A stretch of 64,000 nucleotides of DNA from Myxococcales bacterium. GTDB taxonomy: Bacteria > Myxococcota_A > Polyangia > Fen-1088. The position numbers and the translations under genes are program-made. The notes below the pieces were generated by a model. It saw only the letters and a program-made list of their open reading frames with translations, had not been told where the DNA came from and searched no databases. This document shows, piece after piece, positions 46,210-56,786 of this stretch (within the stretch, counting starts at the first letter, position 1; each line of letters starts with the position of its first letter). The DNA lies in the NCBI GenBank assembly GCA_022184915.1, contig JAGTJU010000006.1, positions 286,402-350,401 of the forward strand, in the 5' to 3' direction.

Positions 46210-49200
46210 TCAGAACATCAGTCCCACGTTGAAATGAAGTCGGCCTAAGCGGCTGTCCCCCGGTCCCGGATCGAGCGGCCAGGCCCAGGCGATGCTCAAG
46301 TCGCCCACAGGGAGCTTGAACACCAGAGGCGTGATTCCAGCGCCGTGCCGAAAACGACCGGCGCGCACGGCTGCGAGAGAGTCTTCGACGATGCCTGTGT
46401 CCAGGAACACCCCCGCATAGAGCGGTCCGGCGAGCTGCACCTGCAAGTCCAGGTTGCTGAGGATGCGAAGGTTACCTCCGAGAGGGAAGTACTGGACCAG
46501 AGTCAAGCCGTTGGCCACGGGGTATTCGCGCACCTCGGTTCGGGCGCGGTCGAATTGATAGCCCCGAAGGGTCGTGTCGCCGCCGGCGGCAAAGCGTTCC
46601 ACCTTGGGCAGGAGCGTCGAGCCGTCGAGGGGAACGCCTTGGGCGTAGCGCAAACCATGGCGGAGCGACCAGCGGCGCGACAAAGGCACCACCGACAGGC
46701 TTTGCACCTGCACCTTCACGAAGGTGTTCTCTCCCAGGCCAAGGGACAGGGCAGGGGTGGCCAGCTCGGCGAAGCCACTCAGTTTGAAGCCCTGTTGCGG
46801 GACCAGCCGGTTGTCGAATTGCAGGTACTCGAAGCCAACGCCCGCGGCGCCCACCAACGCGCTGATGCGGGCCGTACGGGCGTTTTCGTCGGCGCCCGAG
46901 CCCCGAACCAGAAACTCCGTGCCGCTGCTGTCTCGAAGCTGGTACCGGGCGAAGCTATCGAAGCCGGGAAAAAGCTGGCGGAGGATCGTCACTGAGGCCG
47001 TGCCCACTCGGGTGTCGCCGAGCCGCTCGGTTTCCCGGGCCAGGTAGTCGGCGGCCAGCTGGAGGCGAAAGAGCGTGCCCGCAAGCCGGGGATCCTCAAA
47101 ATCTGCCGACAGGCTGCGAAGGTTCTGGCCCCACCGTCCCGTCGAGCGCAGCAGGTAGCCGCGTCCCAGGAGGTTGCCGTGGTCGTATCCGCCAGAAAAG
47201 TATAACCCCAGGGGAAAGGTCGCTCCCGGGGCCTTTTGGTCTGTGGAGCCGCCTACACCGAAGCGAAGGACCCCGTAATGATCGTGGCGTTCCTGGACCT
47301 GGATGACCATGGGCACGGTCTTCAGGCCGGCCTCGAGACCCGGAAAGGACACGGGGCTCGCGTTGGTGAAGTATTGAAGCAAAGCCAGGTTGCGTTGGCC
47401 ACGCTCGATCGTGGTGGTCGTCAGAACGTCGCCGGGGCGGGTGGTCACCCATTCGAGGATGGTCTCGTTCCGGGTCAAGAAGTTCCCCCGGATGAAGATG
47501 GGCCCCACCTTGACCCTCGAACCCGGCGCCAGGAACCACGTGATCTCGCGATCGTTGCCCCGGGCTTCCACCTCCGATACGGCTGCTCCGTAGGGGTGGC
47601 CTTGGTCACGCATGAGTCGCTCGAGCGCCCTCTCGTCGGCTTCGAGCCGCCCGGGTACGAACCTTTGGCCTTCGCGGGTCAGGATCGAGCCCGCCAACAC
47701 TTCGTCCGTCCACGGCAGGGGAGGCGCGTGCGTGGCCACGAACGTGACCCGGGTCACCTTGAGCACAGGGCCTTCAGTGATCGTGAACCTCACGAACAGG
47801 GAATCCGTGTCCCGCCAAAGCTCCTGGTCGTCTTCGCTCTCCAAGCTCTCGAGCGGGCGATAATCGCCTTCGCGAGGCGCGACCTCGACGGTCACCTTGG
47901 TGGGGCCAAAGCCACTATCGGTGTAGTGATCCCGTAGCCGAAGCGCATCGTTTTCGAGCTGTCGTAGCGAGGCGTAGCCGCCTCCGCCAAGACCGAGATG
48001 CCCGTACCACGGAAAGGGCTGAACACCCACGACGCCCTGAAGGCGCTCTGTCGAAAGCGCGCGATGGCCTTTGAAAGTCACCTGCTTGACGCGGATGCGG
48101 GGCCCCTCTTCGATGGTGAAGATCACGCGTTCGAGATCCTCGGGGCCTTTTTCCCTCCGCGCCGAGACCTTCACGAGCATGTTGCCGCGCTGCCGATAGA
48201 AACTGGCCAGCGCGCCTCGGCTCTCCGCCATCTCGTAGTCGTCGAAGACGCCTCGCTCGAAGAAGGTGAGCTGGTCTCGCAACTCCGCGTCGGCGCAGCA
48301 GTCATTGCCTTTGAACACCACCTGTACCTTTTTGAACGGCTCGATGAGGAGACGGAGGGGCACGTTGTCTCGGCCGGTGCGGGCGGCGGCCTCGGGATCG
48401 AAGTCAGGCAGAACACGGGCGGCCGGGTAGCCCATCGTGCGGTAGCGCTCCACGAGCTTCGCGGTGTCGAGCCGCAGCTGTGAGCGCGTAAACGGACTCT
48501 CGTCGAGCCACAGCAGATACCACTTGTAGTGCCGAAAGATCTCTTCGATTTCGTCCTTCGGCACCAAGTTGGGACCGTCGATGGTGATGGGTCCCACCGG
48601 GTAGTCTTTGCCCAGCTCGAGCCGCACGTAGAGGTTCACGGGTGAAGGCCGTCGGGGCGTGCTGTCGAGCTCTATCCTTGCCTTTGCGTCGAGGTATCCC
48701 TGCGACTTGAGATACGTCTCGATGCGATCGATCTCGTCGTGGAGCCAAGCCTCCCGCAAGGCGCCCTCGGGGGGAAGGGACTGCCCCGGGCGTAGGGACA
48801 GGCGGCGAATGATCTCGTCCTGGCGGAGGGGCCAGTTCCCCTTGACGAAGATGTTGCGCAGGCGATCGTAGGGCGTGAGCGTCAGACGTAGCCATACGGA
48901 CCTGCCTGCCGGGCGCAGCTCGATCTCGACGCCGTAGCCGATGGCGCCGAGAGCCTTTTCGATGCGGGGGATCGTGCCCACGGGCGTGCCCACGGCGTCG
49001 TAGTCTCCCGAGACCACGAACGGACTGCCGAGCGGAGACCAGGCCTCGAGCAGCGCCTCGAGGTTGGCCTTTGGGTCGATGAGATCGCCTTCGATCTCGA
49101 AGCCCGCCACGGTCGCAGGCGGGGCGGCCGGCTCGGCCTCGGCGGGGGGCGCCTCGAGTGCCGGCGCTGCGTCTGCAGCGGGTTGGGCGCGCAGTCCGCC

Positions 49201-49254
49201 GGGCGCTGGCGTGAGCAGAGCCGCGAGACAGACTATGAAGGGCACACGAGGCAC
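46210..49254 (-). CDS. BamA/TamA-like Omp85 protein
   Basis: About 1014 residues. Signal peptide (residues 1-23), then a long POTRA region (about 40-620) and the Omp85 beta-barrel (about 620-1014). POTRA-like strands repeat, for example IFVKGNWPLRQDEIIRRLSLRPGQ, VQVVFKGNDCCADAELRDQLTFFERGVFDD and IFIRGNFLTRNETILEWVTTRPGDV. The barrel has GGDTTLRGYQFD, the conserved loop-6 motif (R/GGY), and ends in a C-terminal strand FNVGLMF. It lies 15 nt behind the TamB-like gene, so it acts as TamA in the translocation and assembly module, or as an extra BamA. I chose the GTG at 49254, just after the TamB stop; the open frame to 49404 would overlap TamB by 136 nt. Confidence 0.85.
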   Translation of the reverse strand: MPRVPFIVCLAALLTPAPGGLRAQPAADAAPALEAPPAEAEPAAPPATVAGFEIEGDLIDPKANLEALLEAWSPLGSPFVVSGDYDAVGTPVGTIPRIEKALGAIGYGVEIELRPAGRSVWLRLTLTPYDRLRNIFVKGNWPLRQDEIIRRLSLRPGQSLPPEGALREAWLHDEIDRIETYLKSQGYLDAKARIELDSTPRRPSPVNLYVRLELGKDYPVGPITIDGPNLVPKDEIEEIFRHYKWYLLWLDESPFTRSQLRLDTAKLVERYRTMGYPAARVLPDFDPEAAARTGRDNVPLRLLIEPFKKVQVVFKGNDCCADAELRDQLTFFERGVFDDYEMAESRGALASFYRQRGNMLVKVSARREKGPEDLERVIFTIEEGPRIRVKQVTFKGHRALSTERLQGVVGVQPFPWYGHLGLGGGGYASLRQLENDALRLRDHYTDSGFGPTKVTVEVAPREGDYRPLESLESEDDQELWRDTDSLFVRFTITEGPVLKVTRVTFVATHAPPLPWTDEVLAGSILTREGQRFVPGRLEADERALERLMRDQGHPYGAAVSEVEARGNDREITWFLAPGSRVKVGPIFIRGNFLTRNETILEWVTTRPGDVLTTTTIERGQRNLALLQYFTNASPVSFPGLEAGLKTVPMVIQVQERHDHYGVLRFGVGGSTDQKAPGATFPLGLYFSGGYDHGNLLGRGYLLRSTGRWGQNLRSLSADFEDPRLAGTLFRLQLAADYLARETERLGDTRVGTASVTILRQLFPGFDSFARYQLRDSSGTEFLVRGSGADENARTARISALVGAAGVGFEYLQFDNRLVPQQGFKLSGFAELATPALSLGLGENTFVKVQVQSLSVVPLSRRWSLRHGLRYAQGVPLDGSTLLPKVERFAAGGDTTLRGYQFDRARTEVREYPVANGLTLVQYFPLGGNLRILSNLDLQVQLAGPLYAGVFLDTGIVEDSLAAVRAGRFRHGAGITPLVFKLPVGDLSIAWAWPLDPGPGDSRLGRLHFNVGLMF

Positions 49255-49268
49255 AGCGGGACGGGAGG

Positions 49269-52200
49269 CTACGGCAGGTCGAAGCGCACGGGCCACTCGA
49301 CGAAGACTTCCATGTTCAACGAGCGGTTGGTTTCCGTGATCCCCTGTTGGGGCAACACCAAATACTCTGCGAACGTTCGGAAGGAAACAAAATCTGCCAG
49401 CCACACGCGGCCTTCGCCCCGGGCTTGCCGTTGCCCCTGGAAGCCTTGCAGGTAGTTGAGCTGCAGCCGCAGGTAGCGGCCCGCACGACCGAACACACGC
49501 ACCTCGACGCCGTCCGGACCGATGGTGGGACGGAGCTGAAGCTTGTCTCCCGTGAGCAGACTGAGGGTGTCGCTGATGTAGGGCTGCAGAAGGTTGTCGA
49601 CCAAGTCGCGTGTCACGTTGCCGGCCATCTGGAATCCGGTGTCGAGGTTGCGCCCCAAGTTGGGGCTGCTGGTGCCGAACCGAACGGAGGACGTCGAGGA
49701 GCGGCCCGAGAGCAGCAGGAGGAGGGTCTCGTTCTGATTGAGCCCCGTATCCGTCGTGGAGAAGGTGATCTCCGCTTGGCTCACGGGCCCCCGGATCCGC
49801 ATGCGCACGTTGTGCTCGTTGCCGTCCGAGTCGGTGACCAAACTTTCTGCCTCGAGGTTGAGCTCGGGGGTGTTCTCGCCCAGGGTCTTCGTTCCCACGA
49901 AGACGATGGAGTTCGCCACAGGCACGAGGTCGAAGTAGCCGCGGGTGCCTGTCCCCGGAACCTTGAAGCGGCCGTCGGTGGGGAGGATGGCGCCGTCGAG
50001 GCGGGGATCGCCGGCGGTGCCGCCCACGTGCAGATCGACCACCGCGTAGATTTCGGGCGCCACGTTGTTCTGAATCAGGAAGGTGTCACCGATGGTGCGG
50101 ACGCGCAGGTCGAGGCGCATGTCGTCGAGGAGGGGGTTGGGGGCTTGCCGGCCGTACGCCTCACCACGGAGTCGGCTCGAGATGGCCAGGTCGCGGATGG
50201 CCACGTCTTGCGAAAAGCGGCCGGTAACCACCCGAACGTCCCCCCGCAGCGTGAGTTGCTGTCTGAGATCGCCTTCGAGTTCGAGGTCGAAGCCGATGTC
50301 GTCCAGCGCGAAGACGCCGGGTGAGCGGTACGCCAAGCGCTCTCCCCGCACCGGCAGGCGCGCGTACTTCACCACGGGCTCGGGGAAGAGTTGCTGGAAG
50401 ACGAGGCGTCCCGGTTCGGCCCCAGCGCCGCCAATCGTGATGACGCCTTGGTCGTCGATCGTGGCCCTGAGCTTGTCGATGCGGGCTTCGCGAGGGTTGA
50501 CCGACAGCTCGGCGCTTTCCACGCGGATCAGCCGACCGAGGTCCCGCATGCGCAAGGAGACACCTTTGGTTTCGACCTTGGCGTCGAAGTCGGGCTCGGT
50601 CGGTGTGCCGCCTATGCGCCCCCGGAGCTTCAACTGCCCCTCGGCCTCCGTGATGGCCTTGGGTGCAAGGAGGGGCAGGATCTTGGCATCCAGGGTGCCG
50701 TCGGCTCCGATGCCGTAGCGGGTGACTTGGTATTTATCGTCGAAGGCGGCGCGACCCTGCAAGAGCAGGTGTGAGTCGCCCACTTCCACCACGAGCTTGT
50801 GGAGCTCGATGTCCCTGCGTCCCATCGTCACGCGACCCTGGGGCACGCGCACCGGGAGATCGAGCGTGGGCAGACGGATCTCCACCGGCAGCGCCACCGT
50901 CACACTCCCCTGGACCTCCGGCCGGTTCAGGGCCCCCGTCGCCCGGAGCGCCAAGGTAATGTTGCCCTCGGATCGCTGGACATGAGGTTGCAGCGCTGGG
51001 GCGAGCAGGGCCAAATCCAACTGGCCACGAACCACCACCTGATCGAGGCGTTCGCCCTCGAGGCGGCCGCTCAACTCGAGCACGCCCCCCGTGGTTTCGA
51101 GGCGTGTGGGCGCGAGCTCGATGCGATCGCCGCGCACCCGTGCCACGACGGGACCGTCGTTGCGGACCTCGAGGGGGGAGCCGCCTCCCAGCAGATCGTT
51201 GCGCGGGCGAGAGACCATCCGGAGCTGGTCGAGCCGGGCGTCGAGAGCCAGCGGCCGACCGGGAAGCAAGGCGATGTCCACCTGGCCGGAGACCCGGGCG
51301 TTGAACCCGACGCGCTCCGCGACTTCGGGCGCCAGCTCGTGAACGAGGAGGTCCTGGAACGCCAACTGGGCTGTCATGTGCGGTCCTGCACGAGCCAAGG
51401 CCACCTCGGCCTGGAGGTCGAAGCGGTCGAAGAGTCGTCCCGACACGCGGGTGCCCCCGCCCGGGCGGGGCGCAAGCGTGAGATGGGCGTCGCCAAGCGC
51501 GCGTCCGTCGAGAACGCCGCGGGTCAAGTCCACAACCCCGGAAACTTGCGGCGCTGCCGGCGAGCCCTTGATCTCGAGCTTTGCGTCGACCTTTCCCTCG
51601 AGCGCGGGCGCACTCTGTACGCCAGGAAGGTTGGCAAGCGGAAACCCGATGACGTGCACCGACCAGGCCATGGCTTGCCCCTTGTCCAGGCTCAAGCGAC
51701 CCTCCAGCACCACGGCTCCGCCCACCTCCCGCTCGAGCCGGGTGGAACGCAACACCAGCTCGCGGGGACGTGCCATCACCTCGAAGCCACGGATCCGCCA
51801 GGTTTGCCCCAAGATCTCGAGCGTGGTGTCGGGGGGCAACTTCAACGAGCCCGTGAGCGCATCGGCGGGCCCCTTGGCCCAGCCTTCGAAGGAAAACTGG
51901 CCCGCCAGCTCGGGTGAAGCGAGGAGGGTGCCGAGATCCAGCCGGCGTCCCTGCACCTTCACGTCGAGCACCGGCGCTTTCAGCAGGTTTTCGAGGGAAC
52001 CCTGAAACAGCCGCGCCTCGCCCGAAAGCGCGACGTGGCCGCCGAAGAGACCCCCTTCGAGCGCATCCACCCGCGCCACCCCGTCCTCGAGGCGGAACTT
52101 GGCTTTGAGGTTCGGCACGGCGGTCGTTTCGTTCAGCGCCACGCCCTGCGCTGTTGCGTGCCCCGCGATCCGGGGATTGTCGAACGAACCATCGAGGCGC

Positions 52201-53799
52201 AGCTCGAGCTCGAGCGGAACGAGGAAGCTGCGGGGGCGGGTTCAAAAAAGCGAGCGCTTCGGGCAGGTCACGAGCTACGGCAGACACAGTCACGCCGAGA
52301 AGCTTTTTGGCCAGCTGCACACGCCCGCGCAGCTCGGCGCTGGCGCCGGGGACGGCGATGCGGAGATCTTGGGTCTCGATGCGTTCGGGGGATGCCAGCA
52401 CCACGCCGTCCAAAGTGGCCGAGCGGGGCAGCCCCGCGGCCTGGTGGCGCTGGATGGATAGATTCTGGAGGTGCACGCGCCCTTCGCTGCGCGCAAGGTC
52501 GAACGCGGCCTTGACCCGTCCGTTCACGCGCGCCCCAACTTCGGCCGCCAGGGCCCGTGGCACGAGGGCGTCGTTCATCACGTGCGAAAGGCGGAGGTCG
52601 GCGGTGGCCTTGTTGCCCACCAAAGCGGCATCCAGGTTCACGCGGCCGCCTTCGGGCACCTTGAAATGCAAATCCTCGACCTTCACCGACAGGGGTTCGC
52701 CGGCGGAGAAGCGCAACGACAAGCCAAGGTTTTCTGCCCGGGCTCCCCGGTAGCCCACGTTGAGCCCAGCCACCTCGCCTGCGATCGCGATCCGTGTGAA
52801 GGGCTCCGTCAAGGCGAGTTTCACGGTGGCTTCGGGACCTGACACGCTCAAGCCTTCGATGGCGTGGCCTTTCACCACAGCTGAAAGCGCATCGCCCGCT
52901 TTGTCGAAGGCGGCGCTCAGGTCGATGCCTGGAGGGGCATCGTCGTAGATGTGGGTGAAAAATCCCTTGCCGCTCAAGACCGAACGGCCCGTCCGCCCCG
53001 CTTCGACCTCGATGAAAATGTCGTTGGGCCACGCGCGTGTCGTGGCGACCCTCGCCACCTTCACGTCGTCGAAGGGCAAGATCTCGTTTTCCAGAATGCG
53101 AAGGTACCCCCCCTTCCTGGCGTGAAGCCGCTGGGCGTCCCATCCCACGAAAGACCCGTCGATGATCAGGCTGGCGTCACCGTGTACGTCTTCCAGGCGC
53201 AAGCCCCAGGCACCAGGAAAGTCGAACTCGGCGGTGAGGCCCTCGAGTCTGGCGTTCACGATCTCGAGCACGAGCCCCGCGTCCATGGGGGGGCTGGCCT
53301 CCGGGGATGGTCTGGAGGCAGGTGCCTTCGCCGGAGGAGGGGCCGGGGGCATCAGGGCCGCGAGAAACCCAATGGCCGTTCCATCCTTCGTGTCCCCGAA
53401 GCGCCAGTGAGACCCAGGACCGATCACCACGTCCAAGAGCCGCACCTTTCCGCCGAGGGCGGATCTCAGGGGCAGGCGGGCATCGAGGCGGCTGACGGAC
53501 AACACGCGTGTGCCGTCTGGGTCGTCGATCGTGACGTCCTCGAGCACGAAGGGGGTAGGGGCGTCTGTGATGACGTCCCACAGTGCACGCGCAGGCCACC
53601 GGATCGCGCCCACCTGGATCTTCCCCGGTAAGCCGAGACCGGCCACTGTCTTCGTCACCAGGGCTCCCAGACGTGGCCCCTGAAGCAAAAGCACTGCGGC
53701 GACCACAGCGCCCCCGAGCGCCAGCGCCATCGTGGCCGCTGCCCCCTTGAGGAACCGCCGGCGCTTTCGTTTTGGTGGGGAGGTGGAGCTTTCGGGCAC
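49269..53799 (-). CDS. TamB-like protein (DUF490), interrupted by a +1 frameshift
   Basis: Two overlapping frames make one protein of about 1509 residues. The N-terminus has a short basic part (SPPKRKRRRFLK) and a membrane helix (TMALALGGAVVAAVLLL). The very long middle is beta-rich, of the AsmA/TamB lipid-groove type. The end is the conserved TamB domain: ITFSTTDTGLNQNETLLLLLSG, LLQPYISDTLSLLTGDKLQLRPTIG and VFVEWPVRFDLP. TamB spans the periplasm and moves lipids or helps outer-membrane assembly with TamA. The frames meet at the run of five C (minus strand; + 52232-52236): deleting one gives AFLNPPRSFLVPLE. The second frame then runs to the stop at 49269. The GTG at 53799 fits the signal anchor; the frame is open to 53907. 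Confidence 0.82.
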
Positions 53800-53933
53800 G
53801 AACGGCAGAAGTATCGCTTGCCGGCGCCAGGAGACCAAGCCGGCCGGAACGCAGATGTGGACTCCTTGGGACGCAGATCTCCCGCGCCGCGGGAAAGGCG
53901 GCCCCACGAGGGTGCCCCGCGGAGGCGGCCTGG

Positions 53934-53939
53934 TAAAGT
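53934..53939 (+). promoter_or_regulatory. -10-like box of polA
   Basis: TGGTAAAGTG with the hexamer TAAAGT, 12 nt before the ATG at 53952. Confidence 0.35.
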
Positions 53940-53951
53940 GCTCGGCTCGCC

Positions 53952-56732
53952 ATGCAGGGCACCCTCTACATCGTCGACGCCTACAACTTTCTGTTTCGCG
54001 CCTTCCACGCCATGCCGCCGCTCACCAACAGCCGCGGTCAGCACACGGGCGCCATCTTTGGCTTGTGCCAGATGCTGCTCAGGATCGAACGCGAACACGA
54101 GCCTTCCCATCTCTGCGCCGTGTTCGACGCCCCCGGGAAGACCTTCCGTGACGATCTCTTCCCCGCCTACAAGGCCCATCGGCCCCCGATGCCCGCGGAG
54201 CTCTCCGAACAAATCGCATCGGTGCCTCAGGTGCTGGCGGCCTTCGGAATCTCCACGTTGACGGTCCCAGGCGTGGAGGCCGACGATGTCATCGCGACGG
54301 TCACGAAGCAGGCTTCGGCTCGAGGTCTAAAGGTGGTCATCTGCTCGTCGGACAAGGATCTCATGCAGCTTCTGGACGAGTCGGTCTCTCTGCTCGACAC
54401 CATGAAAAACAAGCTGCTCGGGCCTTCCGACGTCGAGCAAAAGTGGGGTGTGCCCCCGGCGAAGGTGGGCGATGTGCTCGCGCTCGTGGGAGACAGCGTC
54501 GACAACGTTCCCGGCGTGCCGGGCATCGGCCCGAAAACCGCCGCCGAGCTGATTCGCAGCTACGGCGATCTCGACGCCCTGCTGGCACGGGCAGACGAGG
54601 TCAAGGGCAAGCGGGGCCATGCTCTGGTCGAGTGCCGGGACGCGGTACGTCTCTCGCGGCGTCTCGTTGCCCTCAAAGACGACGTCCCTCTGCCGAAGCC
54701 GCTCGACGCGCTGGCACGCGTGGCACCCGACCGTGAGGCGCTCTACGGATTGTTTCGTGACTTCGAGTTTTCCCGGCTCATGGTGCAAAATGCGCCGCTC
54801 GCGCAGGCCGTTGCAGCTTCGCTCCCACCCGGGGGTGCGCCTCCGCAGGACCCGGCCCGCGTGCCCCCGCCGGAATCAGCTCCTCACTCGGAGCTTCACG
54901 CCCCGGCCTTGCCGCCCCTCATCGAGGTCCGCATCGTGGGCACCGCCTTCCCGCTGCCGGCCCTGGTAGAGGCGCTCGTGGGCGCCTCCGATATCGCAAT
55001 CGTACCCTTTACCGACGGCTCGGACGCGCTGCGGGCTGCGTTGCTGGGACTTGGCTTCGCTTGGATGGAAAACGGGAGCCTCAGTCGGGCCTATGTTCCG
55101 GTCGCGTCGCGAAGCTCGTTGCTGTCACAGCAGGCGGGACTGGACGAAACGGTGGTGCTCGACGCCTTGGCTCCCCTGTTGGTGGCGGCGACCCCTCGGA
55201 AGAGGGTCCACGACGGCAAAGCGCTGGAGGTTCTCCTGGGCGTACGGGGCCTCGCGCTCGCAGGCGTCGGTTCCGACAGCCTGCTCGCGGCCTATTTGCT
55301 CGACGCCGCCCGCCCGAGCTACGAGCTCGACAAAGTGGCGCACGCCGAACGCGCCTGCGCAGCCGTGCCCCGGGAGCAATGGTTGGGAGCGGGGCGTACG
55401 GCCGTGGACGCGACCGACGTGGGGGTGGAGGTCGTTGCCTCGCATGTGGGAAGCGAAGCCGCCGCCGTGTTCACGCTCGGCGCCATCCAGGACCCAAAGC
55501 TCGCCGCATCAGGCCTCGAGCGGCTTTACCGCGACGTCGAGCTGCCTCTGTCACGCGTACTGGCGCGCATCGAACAGCAGGGCGTGCGTATCGATACGGG
55601 GTTCCTGCGCGCGCTGGCTCAAGAGACCGCCGCCGCGATCGCTGCGCTCGAGCAGGAGATCCACGCCATCGCGGGCGCCTCGTTCAACATCGGTTCCCCG
55701 AAACAGCTGCAGAAGATCTTGTTCGAGAAGCTCGCGTTGCCCGTGCTTCGCAAGACCAAGACCGGAGCCTCGACCGACGCCGACGTCTTGGAGGAGCTTG
55801 CCAGCCTGCATCCGGTTCCGGCCAAGATCTTGGAGTACCGCACCCTCACGAAGCTCAAGGGCACGTATCTCGACGCGCTTCCGGCGTTGGTGAACCCGCG
55901 CACGGGGCGCTTGCATACCACCTTCAATCAGGCCGTGGCCGCGACGGGCCGGCTGTCGTCGAGCGACCCGAATCTGCAGAACATCCCGATTCGAACGGAG
56001 CTCGGGCGTCGCATTCGGAACGCCTTCATTGCCGAGCCGGGGCACCACATCGTTTCGGCGGACTACTCTCAGATCGAGCTGCGCATCCTCGCGCACTACT
56101 CACAGGATCCTGCCTTTCTCGACGCCTTTCGGAAGGGCCAGGACATTCATTCCCGCACGGCGGCCGAGGTGTTCGCCGTTCCCCTCGAGGCGGTCTCGTC
56201 CGAACAGCGCCGCATCGCCAAGGCGATCAACTTCGGTCTGGTGTTCGGACAAACCGATTTCGGGCTCTCGCAGGCTCTGCGCATTCCCCGCGCGGAAGCC
56301 AAGGCCTACATCGAAAGCTACTTCGCCCGCTATTCCGGGGTCAGGACATACATGGAGCGGGCGATCGCTGATGCGCGCGCGAAGGGCGAGGCCAGCACCT
56401 TGCTCGGCCGCCGGCGTCCCATTCCGGAGCTGGCAGCCAGCCGAGCCCCTCAGCGCTCCCATGGGGAGCGGATCGCTCGCAACACACCGATTCAGGGCTC
56501 AGCCGCCGACATCCTCAAGCTCGCGATGATCCGGGTCGACCACGAGCTCGGTGCCTTTGCAGGAGCTCGGCTCCTTCTGACCGTCCATGACGAGCTCGTT
56601 TTCGAGATCCCGGACGCTCAGGTCGAATCGTTTCGTCCCTGGATCAAGGCGGCCATGGAGCAGGCCTACGTTCTGGATGTTCCCTTGGTTGTCGATGTAG
56701 GCTCTGGGCTTACTTGGGGCCAGGCCCACTGA
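53952..56732 (+). CDS. polA: DNA polymerase I
   Basis: A protein of 926 residues. Fills gaps and removes RNA primers. Order: 5'-3' exonuclease (about 1-290; FDAPGKTFRDDLFPAYKAHR and SDKDLMQLLD intact), 3'-5' exonuclease fold (about 320-510) and polymerase (about 520-926). The proofreading domain is degenerate: DxE motif I is replaced by VPFTDGSD, and the KxD of motif II reads KAL, so it probably does not edit. The polymerase has motif A DYSQIELRILAH and motif C HDELVFE. Motif B reads RRIAKAINFGLVFG: the Tyr of E. coli position 766 is Phe. The start is the family N-terminus. It is divergent from the TamB-like gene. Confidence 0.96.
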   Translation: MQGTLYIVDAYNFLFRAFHAMPPLTNSRGQHTGAIFGLCQMLLRIEREHEPSHLCAVFDAPGKTFRDDLFPAYKAHRPPMPAELSEQIASVPQVLAAFGISTLTVPGVEADDVIATVTKQASARGLKVVICSSDKDLMQLLDESVSLLDTMKNKLLGPSDVEQKWGVPPAKVGDVLALVGDSVDNVPGVPGIGPKTAAELIRSYGDLDALLARADEVKGKRGHALVECRDAVRLSRRLVALKDDVPLPKPLDALARVAPDREALYGLFRDFEFSRLMVQNAPLAQAVAASLPPGGAPPQDPARVPPPESAPHSELHAPALPPLIEVRIVGTAFPLPALVEALVGASDIAIVPFTDGSDALRAALLGLGFAWMENGSLSRAYVPVASRSSLLSQQAGLDETVVLDALAPLLVAATPRKRVHDGKALEVLLGVRGLALAGVGSDSLLAAYLLDAARPSYELDKVAHAERACAAVPREQWLGAGRTAVDATDVGVEVVASHVGSEAAAVFTLGAIQDPKLAASGLERLYRDVELPLSRVLARIEQQGVRIDTGFLRALAQETAAAIAALEQEIHAIAGASFNIGSPKQLQKILFEKLALPVLRKTKTGASTDADVLEELASLHPVPAKILEYRTLTKLKGTYLDALPALVNPRTGRLHTTFNQAVAATGRLSSSDPNLQNIPIRTELGRRIRNAFIAEPGHHIVSADYSQIELRILAHYSQDPAFLDAFRKGQDIHSRTAAEVFAVPLEAVSSEQRRIAKAINFGLVFGQTDFGLSQALRIPRAEAKAYIESYFARYSGVRTYMERAIADARAKGEASTLLGRRRPIPELAASRAPQRSHGERIARNTPIQGSAADILKLAMIRVDHELGAFAGARLLLTVHDELVFEIPDAQVESFRPWIKAAMEQAYVLDVPLVVDVGSGLTWGQAH

Positions 56733-56772
56733 GAGCTGTCGCTCGGACGGTGCGACGAGCAGCAAGTGGCGA

Positions 56773-56778
56773 TATCCT
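56773..56778 (+). promoter_or_regulatory. -10-like box before the TPR-metallopeptidase gene
   Basis: GATATCCT with the hexamer TATCCT, 8 nt before the ATG at 56787. GGGAGG between them is only 1 nt from the ATG, too close for a good ribosome site. Confidence 0.3.
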
Positions 56779-56786
56779 AGGGAGGC

